DNA of 20,588 nucleotides, taken from positions 1 through 20,588 of the forward strand of contig DAIOUL010000042.1 of the NCBI GenBank assembly GCA_036759545.1, written 5' to 3'. Below are positions 13,681-20,588 of the stretch, one piece after another; within the stretch, counting starts at the first letter, position 1, and each line of letters opens with the position of its first letter. The notes under the pieces were generated by a model. That model saw only the letters and a program-made list of their open reading frames with translations, did no database searches and was not told the DNA's origin. The DNA comes from 66-474 sp036759545 (GTDB taxonomy: Bacteria > Pseudomonadota > Gammaproteobacteria > Xanthomonadales > Rhodanobacteraceae). The position numbers and the translations under genes are program-made.

Positions 13681-15861
13681 ATGACCGCGGCGAACGCGCC
13701 CACGCCCGCATCCGTTGCTTCGTCCGCGCCGGCGGCGCGCGACGAAATCACCGACATCGACTCACTGGAGTCGCGGCTCGCCGAGTACCTGCCTGAAGAT
13801 CAGGTCACCCGCGTGCGCGGCGCTTATGCCGTGGGCGAACACGCGCACACCGGGCAGAAGCGCCGCAGTGGCGAGCCCTACATCACGCATCCGCTCGCCG
13901 TGGCCGGCATTCTCGCCGGCTTGCATCTGGATGCGGAGACGATCATCGCCGCGATCTTGCACGACACGCTGGAAGACACCGGCCTGACGCGCGTGCAACT
14001 CGAAGCCGGTTTCGGTTCCACCGTCGCCGAACTGGTGGACGGCGTCACCAAACTGGATCAGGTCGATTTCGCCTCGCGCCAGGAAGCCGATGCGGAAAGC
14101 TTCCGCAAGATGCTGCTGGCGATGGCACGCGACCTGCGCGTGATCCTGATCAAGCTGGCCGACCGCCTGCACAACATGCGCACGCTGGGCGCGATGGATC
14201 CCGCGTCGAGACGGCGCATCGCGCGCGAAACACTGGAAATCTATGCACCGATCGCCGCCCGGCTCGGCATGAACGCTTTCAAGGGCGAGCTGCAGGACAT
14301 CGGCTTCCGCACGCTGTATCCGGATCGCTACCGCGTGATCGCCACGCGCATCAAGAGCGCCTTGGGTAACCGCCGCGAGGCGATGGCGAAGATCGAAGGC
14401 GAGCTGCGCGCGCGCCTTGCCGCGGACGGCATCGAGGCGCGCGTGGTCAGCCGCATCAAGTCTCCCTACAGCATCTGGTCGAAGATGCGTGCCGAACGCA
14501 AGTCGTTCGTGCAACTGATGGACGTGTACGGTTTTCGCGTGGTGGTGGATTCGGTCGCGCACGCATACCAGGCGCTGGGTTCGGTGCACGCGCTGTACAA
14601 GCCGGTGGAAGGGCGCTTCAAGGACTTCATCGCGATCCCGAAAGCCAATGGCTATCAGTCGCTGCACACCGTGCTGTTCGGTCCCTTCGGCGCGCCGATC
14701 GAAATCCAGATCCGCACCAGGGACATGGATGCGGTGGCCGAGCGCGGCATTGCGGCGCACTGGCTGTACAAGACTGACACCGGCCCGTCCAACAGCGCGC
14801 ATTCGCGCGCGCGCGAATGGATTTCCGGCCTGGCGGATCGGCAGGCCGCGCTGCCTTCGTCGCTGGAGTTCCTGGAGAACGTCAAGATCGACCTCTTTCC
14901 GGAAGAGGTCTATCTGTTCACGCCGCGCGGGGACATCCTCTCCTTGCCGAAGAACGCGACGGCGCTGGACTTCGCCTACGCCGTGCACACCGATGTGGGT
15001 CATCACGCGGTGGCGGCGCGCATCGACGGATCGCTTGCGCCGTTGCGTGCTTTGCTGGCTTCGGGTCAAACCGTCGAGATCGTCACCGCGCCTTCGGCCG
15101 CGCCCAATCCGCAGTGGCTGGACTTCGCGGCCACCGGCAAGGCGCGCACGGCAATCCGGCATTTCCTGAAACGCCTGCAGCACGAAGACGCGGTCGAGTT
15201 CGGCCATCGCATGCTCGATCGCGCGCTGGATGCGCTGGGCTCCAGCCTCGACTCGATTCCGCCCGAAGCGCTCGAAAGATATCTGCACCAGCACAACCAG
15301 CGGCGGCTGGAAGAACTGCTTTCCGAAATCGCATTGGGCAATCGAATGCCCGACCAGGTGGCTGCGCAACTGGTCGCGCTGCACGGCGCGGTGGCGGGCG
15401 CGGCCGTGCGCCAGCGCGAGAAGATCCGCATCAGCGGCGCCGAGCGCGGCATCCTCACCTTCGGCAATTGCTGCCATCCCTTGCCGGGTGACGACATAGT
15501 CGGTTTTCTTTCGCCCGGCAAGGGCATCGTGGTGCACCGGACCGATTGCCCGAACATGCCGGAGCTTTCCAAGCACCCCGAGCGGCGCGTGGAGATCGAA
15601 TGGGATCGCGACGTGCAGGGCGACTACCGTGCGCAGTTGCGAATCGAGGTGGTCAACCGGCCGGGCGTGCTGGCGACGGTCGCCGCCGCGATCGCGGCGG
15701 CCGGTTCCAACATCGAGAACGTCGAATACACCGAACGCAGCCCGTTCGCGGCGACGCTGTTGTTCACGCTGGAGGTGAAGGACCGCAAACGCCTCGCCGA
15801 TGTGATGCGGCGCGTGCGCCGGACGGGTGTGGTCAATGGCGTCTACCGCTACCCTATTTGA
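13681..15861 (+). CDS. spoT: Bifunctional (p)ppGpp synthetase/hydrolase SpoT
   Basis: A 726-residue RelA/SpoT long protein that makes and degrades the stringent-response alarmone. The hydrolase domain has H70, the HD pair H94-D95 in ILHDTLEDT, and N165 in DRLHN, all intact. The synthetase domain has RIKSPYSIWSKM (258-269), DVYGFR (281-286), GYQSLH (324-329) and EIQIRT (341-346). The GRFKD motif at 311-315 is the RxKD type found in bifunctional enzymes rather than the ExDD of RelA. TGS spans about 405-465 (VYLFTPRGDILSLP), a Cys-containing conserved region about 580-625 (FGNCCHPLPGDDIVGF), and ACT about 652-726. The first 22 residues are low complexity, so the exact start is not certain. ridA follows after 22 bp. 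Confidence 0.96.
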   Translation: MTAANAPTPASVASSAPAARDEITDIDSLESRLAEYLPEDQVTRVRGAYAVGEHAHTGQKRRSGEPYITHPLAVAGILAGLHLDAETIIAAILHDTLEDTGLTRVQLEAGFGSTVAELVDGVTKLDQVDFASRQEADAESFRKMLLAMARDLRVILIKLADRLHNMRTLGAMDPASRRRIARETLEIYAPIAARLGMNAFKGELQDIGFRTLYPDRYRVIATRIKSALGNRREAMAKIEGELRARLAADGIEARVVSRIKSPYSIWSKMRAERKSFVQLMDVYGFRVVVDSVAHAYQALGSVHALYKPVEGRFKDFIAIPKANGYQSLHTVLFGPFGAPIEIQIRTRDMDAVAERGIAAHWLYKTDTGPSNSAHSRAREWISGLADRQAALPSSLEFLENVKIDLFPEEVYLFTPRGDILSLPKNATALDFAYAVHTDVGHHAVAARIDGSLAPLRALLASGQTVEIVTAPSAAPNPQWLDFAATGKARTAIRHFLKRLQHEDAVEFGHRMLDRALDALGSSLDSIPPEALERYLHQHNQRRLEELLSEIALGNRMPDQVAAQLVALHGAVAGAAVRQREKIRISGAERGILTFGNCCHPLPGDDIVGFLSPGKGIVVHRTDCPNMPELSKHPERRVEIEWDRDVQGDYRAQLRIEVVNRPGVLATVAAAIAAAGSNIENVEYTERSPFAATLLFTLEVKDRKRLADVMRRVRRTGVVNGVYRYPI

Positions 15862-15883
15862 TGACCTGCTCCGGGAAAACCCC

Positions 15884-16267
15884 ATGCCACGCACCGTCAT
15901 CCATAGCAATTCCGCCCCCAAAGCGATCGGCCCCTATTCGCAGGCGATCCGCAGCGGCAACACGTTGTATCTCTCGGGCCAGACGCCGCTCGATCCGGCT
16001 ACTGGCGAAATGGTTGCGGGCGACATCGAGGCGCAGGCCACGCGCGTGTTCGACAACCTGCAAGCGGTACTGGCGGCCGGTGGCGCTTCGTTCGACGACG
16101 TGGTACGCGTCGGAATCTACCTCACCGACCTCGGCAACTTCGCTACGGTCAATGAAGTGATGAAGCGGTATTTCCGCGAACCGTATCCCGCCCGTTCCAC
16201 CATCGGCGTGGCCGCGTTGCCGCGCGGAGCAGCCGTGGAAGTCGATCTGATCGCGGTCCTTGGTTGA
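15884..16267 (+). CDS. ridA: RidA-family reactive enamine/imine deaminase
   Basis: A 127-residue Rid/YjgF/UK114 protein that hydrolyses reactive enamine and imine intermediates, such as 2-aminoacrylate, released by PLP enzymes. The expected residues are present: GPYSQAI with Y18, the LYLSGQ strand, R104 in the ARSTIGV motif that holds the substrate carboxylate, and E119 in the AVEVDLIA strand. The frame is open upstream inside spoT, but ATG 15884 has GGGAAA at a good distance and gives the family length. It sits where E. coli has trmH between spoT and recG. It may help IlvE-related metabolism, as RidA does elsewhere, but ilvE here is distant and on the other strand. Confidence 0.95.
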   Translation: MPRTVIHSNSAPKAIGPYSQAIRSGNTLYLSGQTPLDPATGEMVAGDIEAQATRVFDNLQAVLAAGGASFDDVVRVGIYLTDLGNFATVNEVMKRYFREPYPARSTIGVAALPRGAAVEVDLIAVLG

Positions 16268-16301
16268 CCGCCGTTCGGCGGCTGTCGGCGCGCGCCGACA
16301 G
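16268..16301 (+). terminator. Tandem perfect hairpins after ridA
   Basis: CCGCC-GTTC-GGCGG (16268-16281) is followed at once by CTGTCGGC-GCGC-GCCGACAG (16282-16301). The second is a perfect 20-bp palindrome, so it is symmetric on both strands. Both begin right after the ridA stop. There is no T-run, so this is a terminator or mRNA-end stabiliser by position rather than a classical intrinsic terminator. Confidence 0.55.
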
Positions 16302-16328
16302 AGTTCGGCGCTGCGCGTGCATCGCGCA

Positions 16329-16337
16329 TGGTAAAAG
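16329..16337 (+). promoter_or_regulatory. Candidate extended -10 promoter of recG
   Basis: TGGTAAAAG fits TG-n plus a four-of-six -10 hexamer. It lies 22 bp before ATG 16359, after the double hairpin that ends the spoT-ridA unit, so recG may be transcribed on its own. The predicted leader is about 15 bases. Confidence 0.4.
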
Positions 16338-16358
16338 CATTCGCTACCCTTGCGGCCG

Positions 16359-18458
16359 ATGAGCGCGCGCGTTTCCGCAAACATGCAGGAGGATCCCGGC
16401 CTGACGCCGGTGTCGTCGTTGCCGGGCGTCGGCCCGGCGCTGCAACTAACGTTGGCGAAGCTCGGCATCACCCGCGTGCAGGATCTGTGGTTCCACCTGC
16501 CGCGGCAATACGAAGATCGCACACGCATCACGGCGATTCGCGACCTGCGCATTGGCGAAGCCGCGCAAGTGGAAGGCGCCATCGAGGCGGTGGAAACCGG
16601 ATTCCGCTATCGCGCGCAGTTGCGCGTGGCGGTCACCGACGACTCGCAGTCGACCTTGGTGTTGCGCTTCTTCCACTTCCGACGCGCACAGGTCGAGCGT
16701 CTGATGCCCGGCACGCGGCTGCGCTGTTACGGCGAAATCCGCCACGGCACGCATGGCCCGGAAATGGTGCATCCGCAATACCAGATCGTGCACGCGGCGA
16801 GCGCGATCGAGGAACGCCTGACGCCGGTGTATCCCGCTACCGAAGGTCTGGGCCAGCAGCGTCTGCGCGCCCTGATCGCGAAAGCGCTGGCGCGCCTGCC
16901 GGATGAAGCGAAATTGGAATTGATCCCCGATGCGCTGCGCGAATCGCTGCATCTGCTTTCACTGCATGACGCCTTGCTGACCGTGCACCGGCCGCCGCCG
17001 GATACGGACCTGGACGCGCTGATGCGCGGCGCGCATCCGGCGCAGCAGCGGCTTGCGTTCGAAGAACTGCTGACCCATCACCTCAGCCTGAAACGCCTGC
17101 GCGCGCAGGTGCGCAAGCATGGCGCGCCAGCATTGTATGAAGACATGGCGCTGCGAAAACGCTTCATCGATGCGCTGCCGTTCGCCTTGACCCGTGCGCA
17201 ACAACGCGTGGCGGCGGAGGTCGCCGGTGATCTTGCGCGCGACACGCCGATGCTGCGGCTGGTGCAGGGCGACGTCGGTTCCGGCAAGACGGTGATCGCC
17301 GCACTCGCTGCATTGAGCGCGATCGCGAACGAACACCAGGTCGCACTGATGGCGCCGACGGAATTGCTGGCCGAACAGCATCTGCGCAGCTTCCGCGAAT
17401 GGTTCGCGCCGTTGGGGATCGATGTGATCTGGCTGGCCGGCAAGGTGCAGGGCCGCGCACGGCAAGCCGCGCTGGCGTCGGTCGCGAGCGGCGCGCCGAT
17501 CGTGATCGGCACGCATGCGCTGATGCAGGAAGGCGTGGCATTCAAGAGGCTGGGACTCGCCATCGTGGACGAGCAGCACCGTTTCGGCGTGCAGCAGCGG
17601 ATGGCCTTGCGGGATAAGGGTGCGGATGCGGAGTCTTTTCCGCACCAACTGGTGCTGACCGCCACGCCCATTCCGCGCACGCTGGCGATGAGCGTGTATG
17701 CGGATCTGGACATTTCCGCATTGGATGAGTTGCCGCCCGGGCGCACGCCGGTGCAAACCGTCGCGGTGTCCAACACGCGCCGTCACGAAGTGATCGAACG
17801 CATCCGCGCCGCTTGCGCGGAAGGCCGGCAGGCGTACTGGGTGTGCACGATCATCGAGGAATCCGAGCAACTGATCGCCCAGGCCGCAGAAGTCACCCAT
17901 GCGGAACTTTCGAACGTATTGCCGCAACTGAAGATCGGCCTGCTGCACGGGCGCATGAAGCCTCCCGAAAAGCAGGCCACGATGGATGCGTTCAAGGCAG
18001 GCGAACTCGCGTTGCTGGTGGCGACGACCGTGATCGAAGTCGGCGTGGACGTGCCGAACGCCAGTCTGATGGTGGTGGAAAACGCCGAACGCCTCGGGCT
18101 AGCTCAACTGCACCAGTTGCGTGGCCGGGTGGGCCGGGGAAGCATCGCTTCGACTTGCGTGCTGCTGTATCAGCCCCCGTTGTCCGCGCTGGCGAAACAG
18201 CGGCTGGAGGTGATGCGCCAAACCAACGACGGCTTTGTGATCGCGGAAAAGGATCTGCAGTTGCGCGGGCCGGGTGAACTGCTGGGCACGCGCCAGACGG
18301 GCGAGTTGGGATTTCGTATCGCGGACCTGGTGCGCGATGCGCATTTGTTGCCTGCCGTACAACGTGTCGGCGCGGCGATGCTGGACGAACACCCGCAACT
18401 CGCGGCACGTCTGGTCGCACGCTGGATCGGAGGCGCTGCGAGGTTTGCGGATGCGTGA
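16359..18458 (+). CDS. recG: ATP-dependent DNA helicase RecG
   Basis: A 699-residue helicase that reverses stalled replication forks and branch-migrates Holliday junctions. The N-terminal part has a helix-hairpin-helix-like SSLPGVGPAL (19-28) and LWFHLPRQYEDRT, and a wedge/OB domain (about 60-140). Helicase motifs follow: Walker A GDVGSGKT (304-311), DEQH box with FG (404-409), motif III TATPIPRT (434-441) and motif VI QLRGRVGRG (586-594). The C-terminal KDLQLRGPGELLGTRQTG is the RecG-specific region. Starts at 16359 (ATG) and 16383 (ATG) are both possible, and neither has a good ribosome binding site. The first is chosen because it gives the longer family-type N-terminus downstream of the candidate promoter. 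Length agrees with the family (about 690-710). Confidence 0.96.
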   Translation: MSARVSANMQEDPGLTPVSSLPGVGPALQLTLAKLGITRVQDLWFHLPRQYEDRTRITAIRDLRIGEAAQVEGAIEAVETGFRYRAQLRVAVTDDSQSTLVLRFFHFRRAQVERLMPGTRLRCYGEIRHGTHGPEMVHPQYQIVHAASAIEERLTPVYPATEGLGQQRLRALIAKALARLPDEAKLELIPDALRESLHLLSLHDALLTVHRPPPDTDLDALMRGAHPAQQRLAFEELLTHHLSLKRLRAQVRKHGAPALYEDMALRKRFIDALPFALTRAQQRVAAEVAGDLARDTPMLRLVQGDVGSGKTVIAALAALSAIANEHQVALMAPTELLAEQHLRSFREWFAPLGIDVIWLAGKVQGRARQAALASVASGAPIVIGTHALMQEGVAFKRLGLAIVDEQHRFGVQQRMALRDKGADAESFPHQLVLTATPIPRTLAMSVYADLDISALDELPPGRTPVQTVAVSNTRRHEVIERIRAACAEGRQAYWVCTIIEESEQLIAQAAEVTHAELSNVLPQLKIGLLHGRMKPPEKQATMDAFKAGELALLVATTVIEVGVDVPNASLMVVENAERLGLAQLHQLRGRVGRGSIASTCVLLYQPPLSALAKQRLEVMRQTNDGFVIAEKDLQLRGPGELLGTRQTGELGFRIADLVRDAHLLPAVQRVGAAMLDEHPQLAARLVARWIGGAARFADA

Positions 18459-18515
18459 AGCGGAAACGAAAAGCAAAATGGATCCGGCTTGCGCCGGAAT
18501 GACAAGATTCTTTGT
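18459..18515 (+). repeat. Second copy of the dispersed GGATCC palindromic repeat
   Basis: AAAAGCAAA (about 18470-18478), then TGGATCCGGC (18479-18488), TTGC, GCCGGA (18493-18498) and ATGAC match the end of the element at 10453-10495, with a shorter 6-bp stem. AGCGGAA (18459-18465), right after the recG stop, is an inverted partner of TTCCGCT at 18523-18529, so the pair brackets the repeat. It is the 3' region of recG and may act as its transcript end. There is no coding content. Confidence 0.7.
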
Positions 18516-18524
18516 TAGGCTCTT

Positions 18525-18546
18525 CCGCTCACCGCTCACCGCTCAC
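18525..18546 (+). repeat. Three perfect CCGCTCA heptamers before the nucleoside hydrolase
   Basis: CCGCTCA occurs three times in tandem (18525-18531, 18532-18538, 18539-18545) and is followed by C. The ATG of the next gene is only 4 bases further on. The reverse complement, TGAGCGG, is the same heptamer as in the kinase/ilvE junction at 7484-7554. No Shine-Dalgarno fits between the heptamers and the ATG. Confidence 0.85.
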
Positions 18547-18550
18547 AACC

Positions 18551-19480
18551 ATGCTCCTGATCGACACCGACCCCGGCGTGGACGATGCGCTGGCGATCCT
18601 GATGGCGCACGCGCACTCGCAGGTGCTCGGTCTCACCGTCACCGCTGGCAACGTTGGTCTTGCACAGACCAGCGCGAACGCGTTGAAACTGGTGGAAACG
18701 ATCGGCGCGAACACGCCGGTTTATCCAGGCTGCGGTGCTCCTTTGCTGGGCAGGCCCGAGGTCGGCGCTTCCGTGATCCACGGCCGCGACGGATTCGGCG
18801 ACGCGAATCTGCCGCCATCCACGCGCAAGCCGGAAAACGAGCACGGCTCGCTGGCGATATTGCGCCTGGCGCGCGAACATCCGAACGCAATCACGCTTGT
18901 GTGCATCGGACCACTGACCAATCTCGCGGTCGCGCTGAAACTCGATCCGGCCCTGCCGCAGCGGATCGCTCGACTTGTGGTCATGGGCGGCGCCGTCACA
19001 GGCCGCGGCAATTACGAGCGGGTTCCCACCGAGTTCAATATCGGCTTCGACCCGGAAGCGGCCGCGATCGTATTCGCCGCGTTTCCGCGATTCGACCTGG
19101 TGGATTGGGAAGCGACCACGCGCCATGGTCTCGAGCATGCTTTGCTGCTGCAATGGTTCGAGCGCGGCGGCGTGCGCGCGAAATTTTTCGAAGCCATTTC
19201 GGCGCACGCGCGCCGCGCCAATATCGAGCGCGGACGGCAAGGCCTGATGGCTGCAGACGCGCTGGCGATGGCGGTGGCACTGCGCCCCGACATCGTGACG
19301 TCGGCCGAAGAAAGGCACGTCGCGGTGGAAACCGAAGGCCGGCTCACGCGCGGCGCGACTGTAGTGGATTGGACCGGCTTCGGCGGCGGCCGACCCAATG
19401 CGCGAATCGTGATGGAAGTGGACCGACCGCGGTTCGAAGCCCTGATCGCTGCGTCTCTGGGCAACGCGGTCGGCGGCTGA
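18551..19480 (+). CDS. Nucleoside hydrolase (IunH/RihA-like family)
   Basis: A 309-residue nucleoside N-ribohydrolase-like protein, expected to split ribonucleosides into base and ribose in the cytoplasm. The calcium-binding signature DTDPGVDD (5-12) is intact, with D7, D11 and D12. The metal/ribose residues T123 (GPLTN) and N163 (EFNIGFDPEA) are also present, as are H77 (HGRDG) and the conserved VMGGA (144-148). Near the C-terminus the usual His-Asp pair is replaced by Ala235-Asp236 (LMAADALAM). The metal-binding Asp stays, but the His that helps the base leave in group I enzymes is missing. Base preference cannot be told. ATG 18551 is chosen because the signature motif must be near the N-terminus; no ribosome binding site is visible. 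Confidence 0.9.
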   Translation: MLLIDTDPGVDDALAILMAHAHSQVLGLTVTAGNVGLAQTSANALKLVETIGANTPVYPGCGAPLLGRPEVGASVIHGRDGFGDANLPPSTRKPENEHGSLAILRLAREHPNAITLVCIGPLTNLAVALKLDPALPQRIARLVVMGGAVTGRGNYERVPTEFNIGFDPEAAAIVFAAFPRFDLVDWEATTRHGLEHALLLQWFERGGVRAKFFEAISAHARRANIERGRQGLMAADALAMAVALRPDIVTSAEERHVAVETEGRLTRGATVVDWTGFGGGRPNARIVMEVDRPRFEALIAASLGNAVGG

Positions 19481-19484
19481 GCGC

Positions 19485-19514
19485 TTGTCCAGCCGGCCGC
19501 GGGCCTGTTAAACT
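19485..19514 (+). promoter_or_regulatory. Promoter of rpmE2
   Basis: TTGTCC (19485-19490) and TAAACT (19509-19514) are 18 bp apart, and TG-T precedes the -10, giving an extended -10. The start near 19521 leaves a leader of about 35 bases. I see no Zur-type AT-rich dyad in or around it. Confidence 0.6.
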
Positions 19515-19555
19515 GCCGCTCTTTTCCCGCGCGGAATGCCGCGCCCGGAGTTCCC

Positions 19556-19810
19556 ATGAAAGCCGACATCCACCCGAACTACAAGCCGGTGGTGTTCCAG
19601 GACGTCAGCAGCGATTTCGCTTTTCTGACGCAATCGACCATGACGTCCAAGGAAACCATCAAGTGGGAAGACGGCAACGAGTATCCGCTGATCAAGGTGG
19701 AAATCTCCAGCGCATCGCATCCGTTCTACACCGGCAAGCAGAAGGTGCTCGACTCCGGCGGCCGCATCGATAAATTCAAGCGCCGCTATTCGGGCGCCAA
19801 GAAAGCCTGA
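19556..19810 (+). CDS. rpmE2: Ribosomal protein L31 type B
   Basis: An 84-residue large-subunit protein of the type B (zinc-free) L31 class. MKADIHPNY (1-9), FLTQSTM, the KWEDGNEYPLIKVEISSASHPFYTGKQK stretch read over 37-64, and RIDKFKRRY (70-78) are diagnostic. The four Cys zinc ligands of type A L31 are absent; the protein has no Cys at all. In E. coli and Bacillus the type B form is made under zinc starvation through Zur. In Xanthomonadales I recall type B as an ordinary L31, and the absence of a Zur-like site here agrees with constitutive use. ATG 19556 follows CCGGAG. It is a single-gene unit with a clear promoter and terminator. Confidence 0.96.
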   Translation: MKADIHPNYKPVVFQDVSSDFAFLTQSTMTSKETIKWEDGNEYPLIKVEISSASHPFYTGKQKVLDSGGRIDKFKRRYSGAKKA

Positions 19811-19834
19811 TCACCGCCGAATCGAATCGCGCAG

Positions 19835-19860
19835 AAACGCCGGCCTCGCGCCGGCGTTTT
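19835..19860 (+). terminator. Intrinsic terminator after rpmE2
   Basis: AAACGCCGGC (19835-19844) pairs perfectly with GCCGGCGTTT (19850-19859) around CTCGC, and TTTT runs through 19857-19860. A 10-bp GC-rich stem ending in Ts, 25 bp after the rpmE2 stop, is the best intrinsic terminator in the window. Confidence 0.85.
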
Positions 19861-19904
19861 CGTGTGCGGGTGCCGATCGTCACGGCGCGTGCAGACATAC
19901 CCTG

Positions 19905-19913
19905 TGCGATAAT
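19905..19913 (+). promoter_or_regulatory. Candidate extended -10 promoter of gltA
   Basis: TGCGATAAT combines TG-n with GATAAT (five of six). The predicted start near 19920 gives a leader of about 60 bases ahead of the GTG start. No clear -35 was found. Confidence 0.5.
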
Positions 19914-19978
19914 TGGAGATTGCCCGGTTCGTTTTCGCCGCGCGCGGCATGGGCCGGAAGGAACACAAGGAGTTCGCC

Positions 19979-20588
19979 GTGGCCAAGACCGTCACCCTCA
20001 CCGACAGCGCCGACCATTCCGTGCAGATGTCCCTGGTGGATGGCACGCTCGGCCCGGCTTGCGTCGACATCGGCAACCTCTACAAGGAAACCGGTCACTT
20101 CACTTACGACCCAGGCTTCGCCGCCACCGCGGCCTGCAAGAGCGCGATCACCTTCATCGACGGCGAAAAGGGCGTGCTGCTCTATCGCGGCTATCCGATC
20201 GAGCAGCTCGCGGAAAAATCCAGTTTTCTGGAAGTGGCGTACCTGCTGCTAGAAGGCGAGCTGCCGACGCCGGCGCAATTCGGCGCGTTCGAGGACGCGG
20301 TGACGCATCACACGATGATGCACGAATCGCTGAAGTCGTTCCTGCACGGCTTCCATCACAACGCGCATCCGATGGCGATCCTGTGCGGCGCGATCGCGTC
20401 TCTGTCGGCGTTCTACCACGACAACCTCGACATCACGGATCCCGCGCAACGCAAGCTGGCGGCGATCCGGCTGATCGCCAAGACGCCGACCATCGCCGCG
20501 GCAGCGTACCGCTATTCGATAGGCTGGCCTTTTCGCTATCCGCGCAACAACCTCGAATACGTCACGCGCTTCCTGCACATGATGTTCG
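19979..20588 (+). CDS. gltA: Citrate synthase GltA, 3' end outside window
   Basis: The first 203 codons of a type I (gram-negative) citrate synthase, which condenses oxaloacetate and acetyl-CoA in the TCA cycle. The frame reads without a stop to the window end. Diagnostic stretches are DIGNLYKETGHFTYDPGF (31-48), ITFIDGEKGVLLYRGYPIEQLA (56-77), THHTMMHE (109-116), HPMAILCGAIASLSAFYHD and YRYSIGWPFRYPRNNLEYV. The start is GTG at 19979, preceded by AAGGAG with a 6-base gap. This is the best Shine-Dalgarno in the region, and the next in-frame ATG would cut off the conserved N-terminus. The first 20 residues (MAKTVTLTDSADHSV...) match the usual gram-negative form. The catalytic His and Asp of the C-terminal half lie beyond the window. 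Confidence 0.95.
   Translation, partial: MAKTVTLTDSADHSVQMSLVDGTLGPACVDIGNLYKETGHFTYDPGFAATAACKSAITFIDGEKGVLLYRGYPIEQLAEKSSFLEVAYLLLEGELPTPAQFGAFEDAVTHHTMMHESLKSFLHGFHHNAHPMAILCGAIASLSAFYHDNLDITDPAQRKLAAIRLIAKTPTIAAAAYRYSIGWPFRYPRNNLEYVTRFLHMMF

Noticed and set aside
13762..15921. Long open frame (about 719 codons) on the minus strand opposite spoT
   Set aside because: The translation is Arg/His/Asp-rich with no domain pattern, and spoT on the plus strand is unmistakable. Long antisense frames are expected at this GC content.
16391..16410. Third copy of the GGATCC palindrome at the recG start
   Set aside because: GGATCCCGGC is followed by a different sequence and reads as coding EDPGLTPV in RecG. 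The match is partial and may be chance.

Overview
The window looks like ordinary core chromosome of a GC-rich gammaproteobacterium, most likely Xanthomonadales (Lysobacterales), Rhodanobacteraceae or Xanthomonadaceae-like. The basis is the gene order rpoZ-spoT-ridA-recG, a type B L31 ribosomal protein, a BlaI/M56-TonB pair, and short palindromic intergenic repeats that I recall from this order. The lineage is inferred from recall, not from a search. I see no prophage, transposase, integrase, CRISPR array, toxin-antitoxin pair or biosynthetic cluster.

Left part (1-7487). The 3' part of tRNA-Gly(CCC) is followed by a ferritin-like diiron protein of unknown substrate and by rimK (ribosomal protein S6 modification). 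A 29-bp inverted repeat abuts a clear sigma70-type promoter (TTGACA, 17 bp, TAGGAT). This promoter drives a secreted protein of unknown function. Next come a BlaI-type repressor and an M56 (BlaR1-like) membrane metallopeptidase whose C-terminus is a TonB domain instead of a penicillin-binding sensor; the two overlap by 4 bp. An OmpR-type response regulator and its histidine kinase overlap by 17 bp. The kinase converges on ilvE, and both stop codons lie inside a heptamer-based inverted repeat.

Middle part (7551-12979). ilvE (minus) is divergent from mlaF. The phospholipid-transport genes mlaF, mlaE, mlaD, mlaC and mlaB run rightward, and mlaA, encoding the outer-membrane lipoprotein, is tail to tail with mlaB. 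All six Mla components are therefore side by side. The mlaE-mlaD junction holds about 350 bp of palindromic repeat sequence, which also appears to provide the mlaD ribosome binding site.

Right part (12980-20588). mlaA is divergent from rpoZ. A 139-bp palindromic element separates rpoZ from spoT, a bifunctional (p)ppGpp synthetase/hydrolase. Then come ridA, a strong double hairpin, recG, another copy of the dispersed repeat plus heptamers, a nucleoside hydrolase with an altered active-site motif, rpmE2 (zinc-free L31) with a good intrinsic terminator, and the first two thirds or less of gltA, which starts at GTG and runs off the window.

I did not find a convincing undescribed multi-gene system. 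The observations most worth a second look are the secreted protein/BlaI/M56-TonB locus, the repeat elements that split conserved operons, and the missing active-site His in the nucleoside hydrolase.
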